Below the pieces are notes generated by a model, which saw nothing but the letters and a program-made list of their open reading frames with translations, searched no databases and was not told the DNA's origin. 64,000 nucleotides of DNA from JAWPMV01 sp039819665 (lineage in GTDB: Bacteria; Bacteroidota; Bacteroidia; J057). Below, one piece after another: positions 1 to 9,277 of the stretch (its first letter is position 1; every line of letters starts with the position of its first letter). Position numbers and translations under genes: made by a program. The stretch lies in NCBI GenBank assembly GCA_039819665.1, contig JBCBRM010000032.1, positions 1-64,000 on the forward strand, read 5' to 3'.

Positions 1-92
1 AAGCCTATTTCTTTTTGACTTGCCGAAGGAAGAACACAGTAGCAATAGCAATCTTGTAGTAAGCATTCCACTCCTTACAGAGTGAGAACACT

Positions 93-2120
<2,028 letters not shown>

Positions 2121-2307
2121 AGTGTTCTCACTCTGTAAGGAGTGGAATGCTTACTACAAGATTGCTATTGCTACTGTGTTCTTCCTTCGGCAAGTCAAAA
2201 AGAAATAGGCTTGTTTAGCTGAGATGAGGGTTCGGGAGCTGCGAAAGCAGTTGGGACGTTATCTAAGAAGATCGAAAGATTGGAAAACAGCAGACAAGTA
2301 CAAAGAA

Positions 2308-2417
2308 TTGGTGTCCATAGCGCAGGGGTCCACCTCTTCCCATCCCGAACAGAGAAGTTAAGCCCTGCAACGCCGATGGTACTGCGGTAGAACGCGGAAG
2401 AGTAGGTAGACGCCTCT
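2308..2417 (+). rRNA. 5S rRNA
   Basis: About 110 nt, with the conserved 5S core (cacctcttcccatcccgaac, then agaagttaag). The ends ggtgtc and gacgcc pair to close helix I. It lies about 190 bp behind the 23S 3' end on the same strand, the normal position in a bacterial rrn operon. A terminator hairpin follows directly. The exact ends are accurate to a few bases. Confidence 0.93.
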
Positions 2418-2430
2418 TTTTATAAGATAG

Positions 2431-2457
2431 GCCCTCAGCTAAAGCTGGGGGCTTTGT
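2431..2457 (+). terminator. rho-independent terminator of the rrn operon
   Basis: The stem gccctcagc (2431-2439) pairs with gctgggggc (2444-2452) with one wobble pair and a taaa loop. It is followed by a short T-rich run. It lies 14 bp after the 5S gene and would end the rRNA transcript. Confidence 0.8.
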
Positions 2458-3159
2458 CGTTTAGGAACTTTTGTAAAGAAGATAGAAAAAAAGACAATCC
2501 TAAGTCCAAAAGAAAACCATCAATCAAGTCTGATAAATACCGTAGGGACAGCTCAAAACCTGCCCCTACATAATTTTGTTGTCAATAAAAGTCTAGCTTT
2601 AGTTCACTCACGTTCAAGGATCAAACGTAAGGGCAAGTACAAATAAGACCTACACAATCTCCTGCAAGTAAGTATGACAATTGCGCTTGATCTCCACTCC
2701 TCTCAAGCATTGTGAATTTTCTTCTACGCTTGTACCTAATAAACACCTTCATGTAAATTTATTCTTTTGTTCGATCCAAATTAGGTTCATCATGCTGTAA
2801 ACGGCTTGATCTCTCGAATAAAAAAAATAATATATGTCATATTATTGCCAATACTAGAATAAGCTGGATAATAATTGTAACCCCCTGTGTATCTATGCGT
2901 AAGTATAATGTGAAAGCATTTTTATGGGTTGAATATTTTTCTTTCTTGTAGCTTTATTGTACATTAAGTCAAATTATTTCCTTCCTCTCCTAACTCATAG
3001 CTTCTCCCATACGGGCCTTACGCCCTTTTTTCAATAGACGTTTACCAGGAATATTGCAAAGCCAGGTCAAGGTTGTTATTCGCCAAGGCTTTTCTCCCCC
3101 AGGATCTATTTTGATCCCTTTGACGCATTTATTCGTTTACTGCTGATTTACTTTGCTCA
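2458..3159. other. about 700 bp without a recognisable gene
   Basis: AT-rich stretch between the rRNA terminator and the SARP-type regulator. No frame carries a convincing protein and no tRNA cloverleaf was seen. The only small structure noticed is gggc-cttac-gccc followed by six T around 3014-3030, a weak terminator-like hairpin with a 4-bp stem. The regulatory region of the downstream gene presumably lies at its right end, but no clear TAnnTTTG box was found. Confidence 0.6.
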
Positions 3160-4455
3160 ATGAAACGTCCAAAAATATTAATTACAACAAACATTCCTTC
3201 TTACGTTGAGTGGTTAGGACAGATATTTAAAGAAGGCTATGAAATTTTTTGGGAAGTACCCCAAAATCTCCAACTTAAATTTCACCGCAACCAGGTGGAC
3301 TTAATTATCTTTATTCCTGGCTCTACAAATCTTAATAATCTGGAGAATATATTTCAGGTTTATAAAGACAAACCGATTTTTCTTATAAAACAGGAAGCAA
3401 AATCTCAAGAAGTTGCCTATGCTTTTAGAAAGGGAGTAGAGGATTTTTTAATAAACCCTGACCAAAATCAGATTCTGGAACTGGTTGAAAAACTCATTAT
3501 AAAAGCTGCGAAAAAGCCAGTATATAGCCTGAAAGCCACTCTTAAATATTTGGCGAAATATTTTAGTTTATCAACTGAACATGCCCGGCGTCCTTCGATG
3601 GCAATGACTAACTCTTCTTTGCACTTTAATTCTATGCCTATTAATATTTCCCCCGAAAAAAGACAGGATTGGGAATACAAAGAAGAAAATTCTGCCAGTG
3701 TCGAAGTAAAGCTTATGGGAAAGTTTGAGATATTTATTCAGGGAAAAAAAATGACCAGCTTGCCCGGAAAGAAAGGACAGGGCTTATTAAGCTATTTGTT
3801 TTATTTCCATCCTCGACCTATTGCTCGGGAGATATTGATGGAAACTTTTTGGCCAAAAGTCGCTACTAGTAGCTCCAGGAATAGTCTGAATGTTGCTCTT
3901 CATGGAATTCGAAAATCCTTTGAGAAGTTCTCACCAGATTCTGATATCCTCATTTATAAAAATGGAGCTTATTCCCTCAATCCTGAATGGGAAATCACAG
4001 TAGATGTGAAATCGTTTATAAATCACTGGAAAAGAGGGCAATCTATGGAAACAAGTACCGGGATTGTCTCTGCAATATCCTGTTATGAAAAAGCCGCTTC
4101 ATTCTATACCAATACCTTATTGATGGATGATCTCTATTCCGAGTGGATACAACCGGAGCGGGACAACCTGCAAGAGACTTATCTAGCTATTTTAGAAAGG
4201 CTAATTGATTACCGTATAGATATGGAGGAATATAAACTAGCTCATCATTATGGGGAGCAGGCGTTACGAATAGATGCTTGCCGAGAGCATATACACAGGC
4301 AGATAATGTTGGCTCATTGTAAAAGTGGGCGACGAAATCAGGCAATACGTCAGTATCAGAGATGTTGTGAGGTTTTGAGAGAGGAGCTGAATATTGGTCC
4401 TGCTCCCAGAACACAGGAAATGTTTGAGAAAATTCGATCCAATCAACTCGGCTAG
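3160..4455 (+). CDS. SARP/BTAD-family transcriptional regulator with pseudo-receiver domain
   Basis: 431 aa. Residues 1-115 follow the receiver-domain fold of response regulators, but the key residues are missing. TTN (9-11) replaces the acidic pair after strand 1, the phospho-acceptor position in DLIIFIPGS (47-55) is hydrophobic, and the strand-5 lysine is Asn99 (FLINP). After a ~60-aa linker, residues 182-280 read as an OmpR-like winged helix (VEVKLMGKFEIFI, then LLSYLFYFHPRPIAREIL). Residues 281-428 are a bacterial transcriptional activator (BTAD) helical-repeat domain with the ending typical of SARP/AfsR proteins (RQYQRCCEVLREELNI). It is probably a phosphorylation-independent cytoplasmic DNA-binding activator. 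Direct repeats at 11-bp intervals upstream of the next two genes are plausible targets. The ATG at 3160 was kept because the receiver fold begins right behind it. Confidence 0.85.
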   Translation: MKRPKILITTNIPSYVEWLGQIFKEGYEIFWEVPQNLQLKFHRNQVDLIIFIPGSTNLNNLENIFQVYKDKPIFLIKQEAKSQEVAYAFRKGVEDFLINPDQNQILELVEKLIIKAAKKPVYSLKATLKYLAKYFSLSTEHARRPSMAMTNSSLHFNSMPINISPEKRQDWEYKEENSASVEVKLMGKFEIFIQGKKMTSLPGKKGQGLLSYLFYFHPRPIAREILMETFWPKVATSSSRNSLNVALHGIRKSFEKFSPDSDILIYKNGAYSLNPEWEITVDVKSFINHWKRGQSMETSTGIVSAISCYEKAASFYTNTLLMDDLYSEWIQPERDNLQETYLAILERLIDYRIDMEEYKLAHHYGEQALRIDACREHIHRQIMLAHCKSGRRNQAIRQYQRCCEVLREELNIGPAPRTQEMFEKIRSNQLG

Positions 4456-4506
4456 TGAGGGCCATAAAAAACTCATTTAGCCTTAAGAGGCCTTTTTAAG
4501 CAATCC

Positions 4507-4534
4507 TTAAGTAAAATTTAAGTGCAAATTTAGT
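4507..4534 (+). promoter_or_regulatory. three direct repeats in 11-bp phase (candidate SARP operator)
   Basis: ttaagt at 4507, ttaagt at 4518 and tttagt at 4529 are spaced exactly 11 bp, one helical turn apart. SARP activators classically bind heptameric direct repeats with 11-bp (or 22-bp) phasing just upstream of the -10 box. Here a possible, imperfect Bacteroidota -7 box (tatcttcc, 4544-4551) begins 10 bp after the last repeat. The gene starts at 4587 and the adjacent upstream gene encodes a SARP-like protein. The operator role is inferred. Confidence 0.5.
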
Positions 4535-4586
4535 TTCACTCCTTATCTTCCTTTTCCATTCTAAGGGAAGATAAAGGCTAATTTGC

Positions 4587-5045
4587 ATGGAATTACAACG
4601 ATTATTTCAAGCGTTAAAACCTCAAATAGAACTAGCCCTTTTAAATCTGGATTCGCTTCCTGAGCAGGATAGCTCTGCTTCCATTTCCGTTATCCAATTT
4701 GAACAAGCAATAACGAAAGGTCAAGCGCTGGTCTTTGCGTATTCAGATGATAACCACATGAACCGGCCTTTAAAATCTCTCCCAGCAGGGGATTTAAGTA
4801 TTGACATATTTTTGGAACGTTCTCCTTCAAAAACTCAGGTAGATCTATCTAATTCCTTCAATAATTCTTATTCCATTAGTTTTTCTAGCCTGGTTCTGGA
4901 AACTGATCCTTTCCCATCTGGTACCTATAGTCTGAGTATGCTTGTCTGTTTTTTACCAGAATCCGGAAAAGAGGATGAGTACTTATGTTTTTTTCAAGAC
5001 TTATCAACTCTTGAACTGTTTACCAGCTCAGGTGTGAGAAACTAA
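4587..5045 (+). CDS. small beta-sandwich-like protein, unknown function
   Basis: 152 aa, no signal peptide or membrane segment, so presumably cytoplasmic. The family was not recognised. The C-terminal half (about 68-150) alternates short beta strands and turns. It can be aligned by eye with the next protein: GDLSIDIFLER matches GNWKGEVFLEK, NSYSISFSSLVL matches NSYSLTIVIPPN, and SGTYSLSMLVCFL matches AGIYRVVVCLSL. The N-terminal ~65 residues look helical or extended and differ from the neighbour. It lies behind the SARP-like regulator and the 11-bp repeats, so it is a likely member of its regulon. Confidence 0.75.
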   Translation: MELQRLFQALKPQIELALLNLDSLPEQDSSASISVIQFEQAITKGQALVFAYSDDNHMNRPLKSLPAGDLSIDIFLERSPSKTQVDLSNSFNNSYSISFSSLVLETDPFPSGTYSLSMLVCFLPESGKEDEYLCFFQDLSTLELFTSSGVRN

Positions 5046-5237
5046 TCATCTCTCCCTTCATAAAAATAAATCGAATCTAAATAGTCTTTGTCAAAGAAAC
5101 CAGGACTTAAAAAACACTTAAATATCTCTTTTTTAGGAAAAATTTACGATGCTTTTCCTTTTGTGAAAAAGGAAATTCCTATGGCTTAGGAATAATTATT
5201 TTGATATTAAGTGGTTGATAATTAGGTATTTATATTG

Positions 5238-5298
5238 TTTAAGTGAATTTAAATTAAAATTTAATCAGAATTAACCCTCAAATAAGTATCCCTTAAGT
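5238..5298 (+). promoter_or_regulatory. 11-bp phased TTAAGT-like repeat array (candidate SARP operator)
   Basis: TTAAGT-like hexamers recur at 11-bp steps: tttaag (5238), ttaaat (5249), tttaat (5260), ttaacc (5271), ataagt (5282) and ttaagt (5293). The last two are closest to the motif upstream of 4587. The region is AT-rich, so the weaker members may be chance. The array ends about 125 bp before the preferred start of the next gene. A similar pair (cttaaa at 5106 and 5117) lies further upstream in the same 340-bp gap, which otherwise holds no gene. Confidence 0.4.
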
Positions 5299-5423
5299 AG
5301 GTCTTTCTAAGTTGGCTTTCGATTCACGCGCTCTAAATTCAAATTATCAACCCGATCGCGTCTGTTTTAAATATTAAACAAAGTGTGAATCCAAAACAGA
5401 TCCTATCAACAAACATCATAGTT

Positions 5424-5891
5424 ATGTCAAGCCCAAAAATTCCTCAAAACCTCACATTCGAAAACGCTTTTACAGGTTCTTTTTCTATTACTAATGGCAC
5501 ATTTAGCTTGCTTGAAGGTAATGAAGACACTACCGGTTTTCCTGGTGATCCTACGGTAGATGAAATCATTCAAACTGATCAGTCTGCGACTGTAAAAGTC
5601 AAATGGGATACAACTGGTACTTTGGTCCCTTTTCTACAAGGAAACTGGAAAGGAGAAGTTTTCCTTGAAAAAATGGGAGGTGGAGAAGTATCTGGTGCCG
5701 CACCTTCAACCACTATAGCTTATAACCCTGCAGTCAATTCTTACAGCCTTACGATTGTTATTCCTCCTAACACGGTTGACGCAGGAATCTATCGAGTTGT
5801 AGTATGTCTGAGTTTGGAAGGGATAACCGGACAACCTGGTCCTGTTGCCGCATTTGGCGACCTAGGTCTTATCAAATTTTACAAAGGATAG
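5424..5891 (+). CDS. beta-sandwich-like protein, unknown function (paralogue of the preceding gene)
   Basis: 155 aa from the ATG at 5424. An upstream GTG at 5385 would add 13 residues, but the ATG opens onto a clean soluble N terminus (MSSPKIPQN). No signal peptide. The C-terminal ~90 residues show the strand pattern shared with the preceding protein (WKGEVFLEK, NSYSLTIVIPPN, AGIYRVVVCLSL, then GDLGLIKFY), an Ig-like or beta-sandwich layout. Family not recognised. Its position between the SARP-like regulator and the coiled-coil protein, with a phased repeat array upstream, suggests co-regulation. A strong hairpin terminator follows. Confidence 0.78.
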   Translation: MSSPKIPQNLTFENAFTGSFSITNGTFSLLEGNEDTTGFPGDPTVDEIIQTDQSATVKVKWDTTGTLVPFLQGNWKGEVFLEKMGGGEVSGAAPSTTIAYNPAVNSYSLTIVIPPNTVDAGIYRVVVCLSLEGITGQPGPVAAFGDLGLIKFYKG

Positions 5892-5972
5892 ATCTGGTTT
5901 CAAATCTTATAGGCTATAAGCTGATTCATTGAACTCATTTTTTGAGGTTACAGTGAAGGATACAGCATAAGG

Positions 5973-6006
5973 AACCCGGATTAATAATTAGATCCGGGTT
6001 TTTCTT
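5973..6006 (+). terminator. rho-independent terminator within the beta-sandwich cluster
   Basis: A perfect 9-bp stem, aacccggat (5973-5981) with atccgggtt (5992-6000), a 10-nt AT-rich loop, then tttctt. It lies 82 bp after the preceding stop and only 27 bp before the next start codon, leaving little room for a separate promoter in front of the next gene. Confidence 0.85.
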
Positions 6007-6032
6007 CATCTTTTCATCTAAAAAAGGATATC

Positions 6033-7046
6033 ATGGACAACGCCCTAAATAAATCGATAAATAAAATGACCAAAGCAGAATTGGTACAGGAGATAAAGAG
6101 GTTAAAATCCGAAATGAAGGATTTAATTGATTCTTCGAAAGGTTTGATTGATCCTCAAAATGCAGTAAGCCCTGAGGAATTACTCAAACTGGAAGCGGAA
6201 AAAGACGAGTGGATTGAGAAGTCCATCATCCAGGAAGAAAAATTAGCAGAAACAGAAGAGGATTTACTTAAACAGAAAGCTTTTTACAAAGAATTTGAAG
6301 ATAAATACAAGGCTGAGAAAAAGTCATGGGAAAAACAGGAGAAGAGTTTGAGAAGTCAATTGGAAAAGTTGAGAACTCAATTTGATGCAGAGGAAGAAGA
6401 GTTGGCCGCTCAAATAAATTCAATGCATAAGGTAAGTTTTCGCTTGGATTTTTATAAACAAGACGATGGAGCAGAACTAACAGGAAAAATTGAGCAGCTC
6501 ACTAGTCGCCAAAAGAAATCTTTTAGCGGATTAGATCAGAAATTGATCAATGACTTTATGGCGAAACATCTGTCGCATTTAATTACAAAGCCTTCTGTTG
6601 TAAATCCTGAGAAAATTGCCAGCAAGAAAGCTGAGAAAAAAATTGCCCCAAAGCCTGAAACTCAACCTCCAAAAGAAAAAGGAAAGTTAGAGTTTCAAGT
6701 GGAGTCTGGTGAAAATCGAAGATTTTCGAATTTGCTTAGTCGCAAAAAAGATACAATCGTAAGCATTGTGTTAAATCCTGAGCTGATAGATATGCATGAA
6801 GGAGATTATCAGTGGCAGGCAAAGCTTTTCTCAAAATCTATGCGAAGCAAAGAGCAAACTGTTCTGCTTGGCAAATTTGAAGGAAAAATGAAGAAAGGAA
6901 ATCCGATTCAAATCAAGATTGCGGGTATGTATATGCCACAAGGGCCCAATAGAGTCAATGCAAATTTAAATCTCTTTAAAAAAGAAGAAGACATATTTAT
7001 CCCTCAAGCATCTTACGACTTAAGCGGCCTTGCCTATGTTGAATAG
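6033..7046 (+). CDS. coiled-coil protein with C-terminal beta-sandwich-like domain, unknown function
   Basis: 337 aa, soluble. Residues 10-130 form a highly charged coiled coil rich in E, K and L heptads. A short conserved-looking block (about 134-180, KVSFRLDFYKQ to LINDFMAKHL) follows, then a Lys/Pro/Ala linker (190-215). The C-terminal domain (about 216-337) resembles in strand order the two preceding proteins: GDYQWQAKLFSK, PIQIKIAGMYMPQ, RVNANLNLF, then SYDLSGLAY. No family recognised. The shared domain suggests the three proteins act together, with this one acting as an oligomeric scaffold. That role is inference. Confidence 0.78.
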   Translation: MDNALNKSINKMTKAELVQEIKRLKSEMKDLIDSSKGLIDPQNAVSPEELLKLEAEKDEWIEKSIIQEEKLAETEEDLLKQKAFYKEFEDKYKAEKKSWEKQEKSLRSQLEKLRTQFDAEEEELAAQINSMHKVSFRLDFYKQDDGAELTGKIEQLTSRQKKSFSGLDQKLINDFMAKHLSHLITKPSVVNPEKIASKKAEKKIAPKPETQPPKEKGKLEFQVESGENRRFSNLLSRKKDTIVSIVLNPELIDMHEGDYQWQAKLFSKSMRSKEQTVLLGKFEGKMKKGNPIQIKIAGMYMPQGPNRVNANLNLFKKEEDIFIPQASYDLSGLAYVE

Positions 7047-7060
7047 GAGGGAGCAGTAGG

Positions 7061-7300
7061 TTAATTCTGCGTAGTCAGATCCTGACTCACTCCAAATGGC
7101 AAATGAGTACCCATATGTCTTATACTCAAATCATCATCGCCCTTTACGATCATTTTCCTTGTCTTCCAATTATATTTCCGAATGTACCTCGGACATTTTG
7201 GACAAGTAAAAATAATCCAATCGCCTTCACGGCGGGAATTACAAACATGATGAGTGGTGGGGGAAATGGGGGGGAAGTTAAGCTCTTGACTATCGTTCAT
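7061..7300 (-). CDS. small putative zinc-ribbon protein
   Basis: 79 aa from the ATG at 7300. The core has a CPKC knuckle (IIFTCPKCPRYIRKYNW) and an upstream Cys in HHVCNSRREGDW. The basic, aromatic-rich stretch looks like a small zinc-binding or nucleic-acid-binding module, although only one C-x2-C pair and one extra Cys are present. It is convergent with the preceding coiled-coil gene and stops 15 bp from it. Family not recognised. Amino-acid composition (W, Y, C, balanced charge) favours a real gene over a chance frame, but this is not certain. Confidence 0.55.
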   Translation of the reverse strand: MNDSQELNFPPISPTTHHVCNSRREGDWIIFTCPKCPRYIRKYNWKTRKMIVKGDDDLSIRHMGTHLPFGVSQDLTTQN

Positions 7301-7442
7301 AAGCAATGTTAATGTCAATAATTTTAACAGTATTGACTTCCCGGAATTATAAGTACAGACCTAAAGTACTAATTTTCTGTGAATTAGCTCTTGACTGTGG
7401 AAAAGTATTTTTGGGGATTGAAATGATTGGGTGGATAAAATA

Positions 7443-7474
7443 AAGAAAGAGAATCAAATGAGATTCTCTTTCTT
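7443..7474 (-). terminator. hairpin terminator for the minus-strand genes above
   Basis: A perfect 13-bp stem, aagaaagagaatc (7443-7455) with gattctctttctt (7462-7474), and a 6-nt loop. Read on the minus strand it is followed by the T-rich tattttatcc, so it would end transcripts coming from the genes at 7500-8290. GC content in the stem is modest. Confidence 0.6.
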
Positions 7475-7499
7475 GCAAAAAAAGGGCTATCTGTAAAAA

Positions 7500-7646
7500 T
7501 TACTTTTTCTGTCTCCGGTGGTTGTATTCTACCCCTAAACTAATGCGAGTGTATTTCCCAGGGCAGAACCTTCAAGCATTTTGAGCATAAGCAGATGTAG
7601 GAAATAAAATCATCAATACCATAAAATAAAGTAGCAAGTTTTTCAT
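7500..7646 (-). pseudogene. short secreted-peptide frame with an in-frame TGA
   Basis: An ATG at 7646 opens a textbook signal peptide (MKNLLLYFMVLMILFPT, then SAYAQ) ending with TGA at 7572-7574 after 24 codons. The same frame continues for 23 codons (RFCPGKYTRISLGVEYNHRR...) to TAA at 7500. The tail resembles the last strand of a small outer-membrane barrel such as the upstream neighbour. It starts 12 bp after that neighbour's stop. Either it is the collapsed remains of a duplicated barrel gene with its middle deleted, or a tiny secreted peptide. The first is preferred. Confidence 0.4.
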
Positions 7647-7657
7647 CCTTTAATAGC

Positions 7658-8290
7658 TTAAAGGTTGTAGTTGAGCCCCAAAAGTAAACCTAAAGACCGG
7701 ATATGGCTGGAAAGAGAATTTTCATCTGGTCTGGTAATAGATTGATCATACCGTAGCGCTCCGATAAAGTCCAACTGTTTACCGATTACAAATTGATGGG
7801 ACCATTCGGCTACCATCCCCAAGCTAAGAGGTATATAATCCGGCCTGCCTCTGTAAGGATTCGTGAAAATGATTTGTAACTGGGGCCCCAGGTTAACTTT
7901 GGTCCGATAGTTATTAACTTCATGAATCTTTACTCCTGCAGTAAAGGGAATTTTCATAAGGTTGATCTTACCTCTCCTTTGCGGGCAGGGATTGGGACCA
8001 ATACTTGAACAAAAGAAATCATCCGCATTTCCCACTTGATGGGAATAGTAATATCCAATATTCAACTCAACATTTGGGCTAATCCATTTCGAAGCTTCGA
8101 CTCCAAAGCTAATCCCAGCTAAGCGAGCATTGTCTTCAGGAAAATCATCTTCATATGGACTAAAAAAAGAAGCCTGAGGGGCTATAATTGCTCTTATGGC
8201 ATGTGTAAAACGCTCTTCATCTTGTGCAAAGCCTATTGAATGAAGGAGTATACTTATAATGAAAGAATAGCGGAAGTAATAATTATTCAT
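7658..8290 (-). CDS. outer-membrane beta-barrel protein
   Basis: 210 aa. It has a cleavable signal peptide (hydrophobic segment about 7-20, cleavage near GFAQ) and then alternating amphipathic strands ending in an aromatic or hydrophobic terminal strand (LGLLLGLNYNL), the pattern of small 8-strand Bacteroidota barrels (OmpW/PorT-like). Two cysteines (FFCSSIGPNPCPQ) may form a loop disulfide. No enzymatic motif. The start codon lies only 4 nt behind a 19-bp perfect hairpin, which could control translation. The upstream gene in the same direction ends 70 bp away. Confidence 0.75.
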   Translation of the reverse strand: MNNYYFRYSFIISILLHSIGFAQDEERFTHAIRAIIAPQASFFSPYEDDFPEDNARLAGISFGVEASKWISPNVELNIGYYYSHQVGNADDFFCSSIGPNPCPQRRGKINLMKIPFTAGVKIHEVNNYRTKVNLGPQLQIIFTNPYRGRPDYIPLSLGMVAEWSHQFVIGKQLDFIGALRYDQSITRPDENSLSSHIRSLGLLLGLNYNL

Positions 8291-8294
8291 GATG

Positions 8295-8339
8295 AGCAGT
8301 ATTGCTTTTCTTCAAAACGTGAAGAAAAGCAATACTGCT
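8295..8339 (-). other. 19-bp perfect inverted repeat directly upstream of the barrel gene
   Basis: agcagtattgcttttcttc (8295-8313) is exactly complementary to 8321-8339, with a 7-nt loop (aaaacgt). It begins 21 bp after the stop of the minus-strand gene at 8361 and ends 4 nt before the ATG of the next minus-strand gene. No T-tract follows on either strand, so a classical terminator is unlikely. An RNA hairpin here would bury the ribosome-loading region of the downstream gene or protect the 3' end of the upstream message. Confidence 0.75.
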
Positions 8340-8360
8340 GCATACAGGAATCAAGGAATA

Positions 8361-9077
8361 TTAAAACTGGATTTCGAATAGTTCTGCCATCATGCCGGAG
8401 GGATCATGATGTAAATGACCATCTCCATGTGGTATTTCTGATGAACTAAGAAGAAATTCATAATAATGATCTGGTTCGATCATGATATAAGCATAGTGCC
8501 CTAGTTCATGCTTGCAGTCTGGCAAGCTTGCGTCTGTAGCCAGTGTTATTTTTACTGCATTTGCCTGAGGGGGAAGGAGAAGCAATCCTTGCTCAATCTC
8601 TAATTGAACAGCTAGCATAGCATCTCCTCTTCGATCTACATACCGGATATGTGTATCTCCAAGGCTTTCATAAGAGGAAAAACGTACCTTTGAGCCAACA
8701 TAGGCATAAATTCTCCCTTCGGATACTTCCTGCATTTCCTCTAGCCAAATGAGAAGATTTGGGCTGGTCTGCTTGAGCATTTCTATTTTTTTCTCCGTTT
8801 CAATCGCTAAATATTTGTATTTGCGATGAAGGTTCTTGGCTGCCTGATATTTCTTTTTAACTTCTTTATATTTTTCAGGCTTCCTTTCTCTTAAGTCATC
8901 CAAAGCATTTTTATAAACTTGCATATAAGCTTTAGAATTATCTCTGCGCATAGCGTCAGCATTCACCAAAAAGGTGTTATCGACATACTCTTGCATAGAA
9001 GCCGGCTTAATTTGAGAAACCGCCTGCAGAAAAGAAAGAGTAATTGCGCTTAACATTAAGGTTATAAATATACGCAT
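8361..9077 (-). CDS. secreted/periplasmic protein with an HELGH motif, unknown function
   Basis: 238 aa with an N-terminal signal peptide (about 1-20, ending near VSQ). Residues 40-110 form a basic helical region (KPEKYKEVKKKYQAAK, then HRKYKYL) followed by a beta-rich half. DCKHELGHYAY contains an HExxH pattern as in zinc metallopeptidases, and EPDHYYEF follows within ten residues. The C terminus is His-rich (PHGDGHLHHDPSG), which could bind metal. The usual third ligand arrangement of a known peptidase clan is not evident, so enzymatic activity is only possible. Family not recognised. Confidence 0.7.
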   Translation of the reverse strand: MRIFITLMLSAITLSFLQAVSQIKPASMQEYVDNTFLVNADAMRRDNSKAYMQVYKNALDDLRERKPEKYKEVKKKYQAAKNLHRKYKYLAIETEKKIEMLKQTSPNLLIWLEEMQEVSEGRIYAYVGSKVRFSSYESLGDTHIRYVDRRGDAMLAVQLEIEQGLLLLPPQANAVKITLATDASLPDCKHELGHYAYIMIEPDHYYEFLLSSSEIPHGDGHLHHDPSGMMAELFEIQF

Positions 9078-9224
9078 TTTGTAAAATTAATATAATATTG
9101 TGTTAACATAAAATTAATATACGAATATTTTCAGAGAAGGTCACTCAGAAAATGGGGTTTTTTATCTGCGGGTTTTCCTGTAGCTTTTTTCAGAAACTGG
9201 TGAGGATTAGAAAATAAATTCCTG

Positions 9225-9232
9225 TAATTTTG
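9225..9232 (+). promoter_or_regulatory. TAnnTTTG -7 box upstream of phoH
   Basis: taattttg matches the Bacteroidota sigma-A -7 consensus exactly and lies 46 bp before the phoH start. A clear -33 TTTG was not found at the expected distance. Confidence 0.4.
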
Positions 9233-9277
9233 CTGGGTGGGGAGATAATACCTCCGACCTGAAGGATTAATAGCTAT

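Noticed and set aside
2458..3159. tRNA gene or CRISPR array in the gap after the rRNA
   Set aside because: No cloverleaf, T-loop motif or regular spacer repeats seen.
7103..7312. 69-aa + strand frame opposite the CPKC protein
   Set aside because: The minus-strand frame has a far more protein-like composition with a cysteine knuckle; only one can be real.
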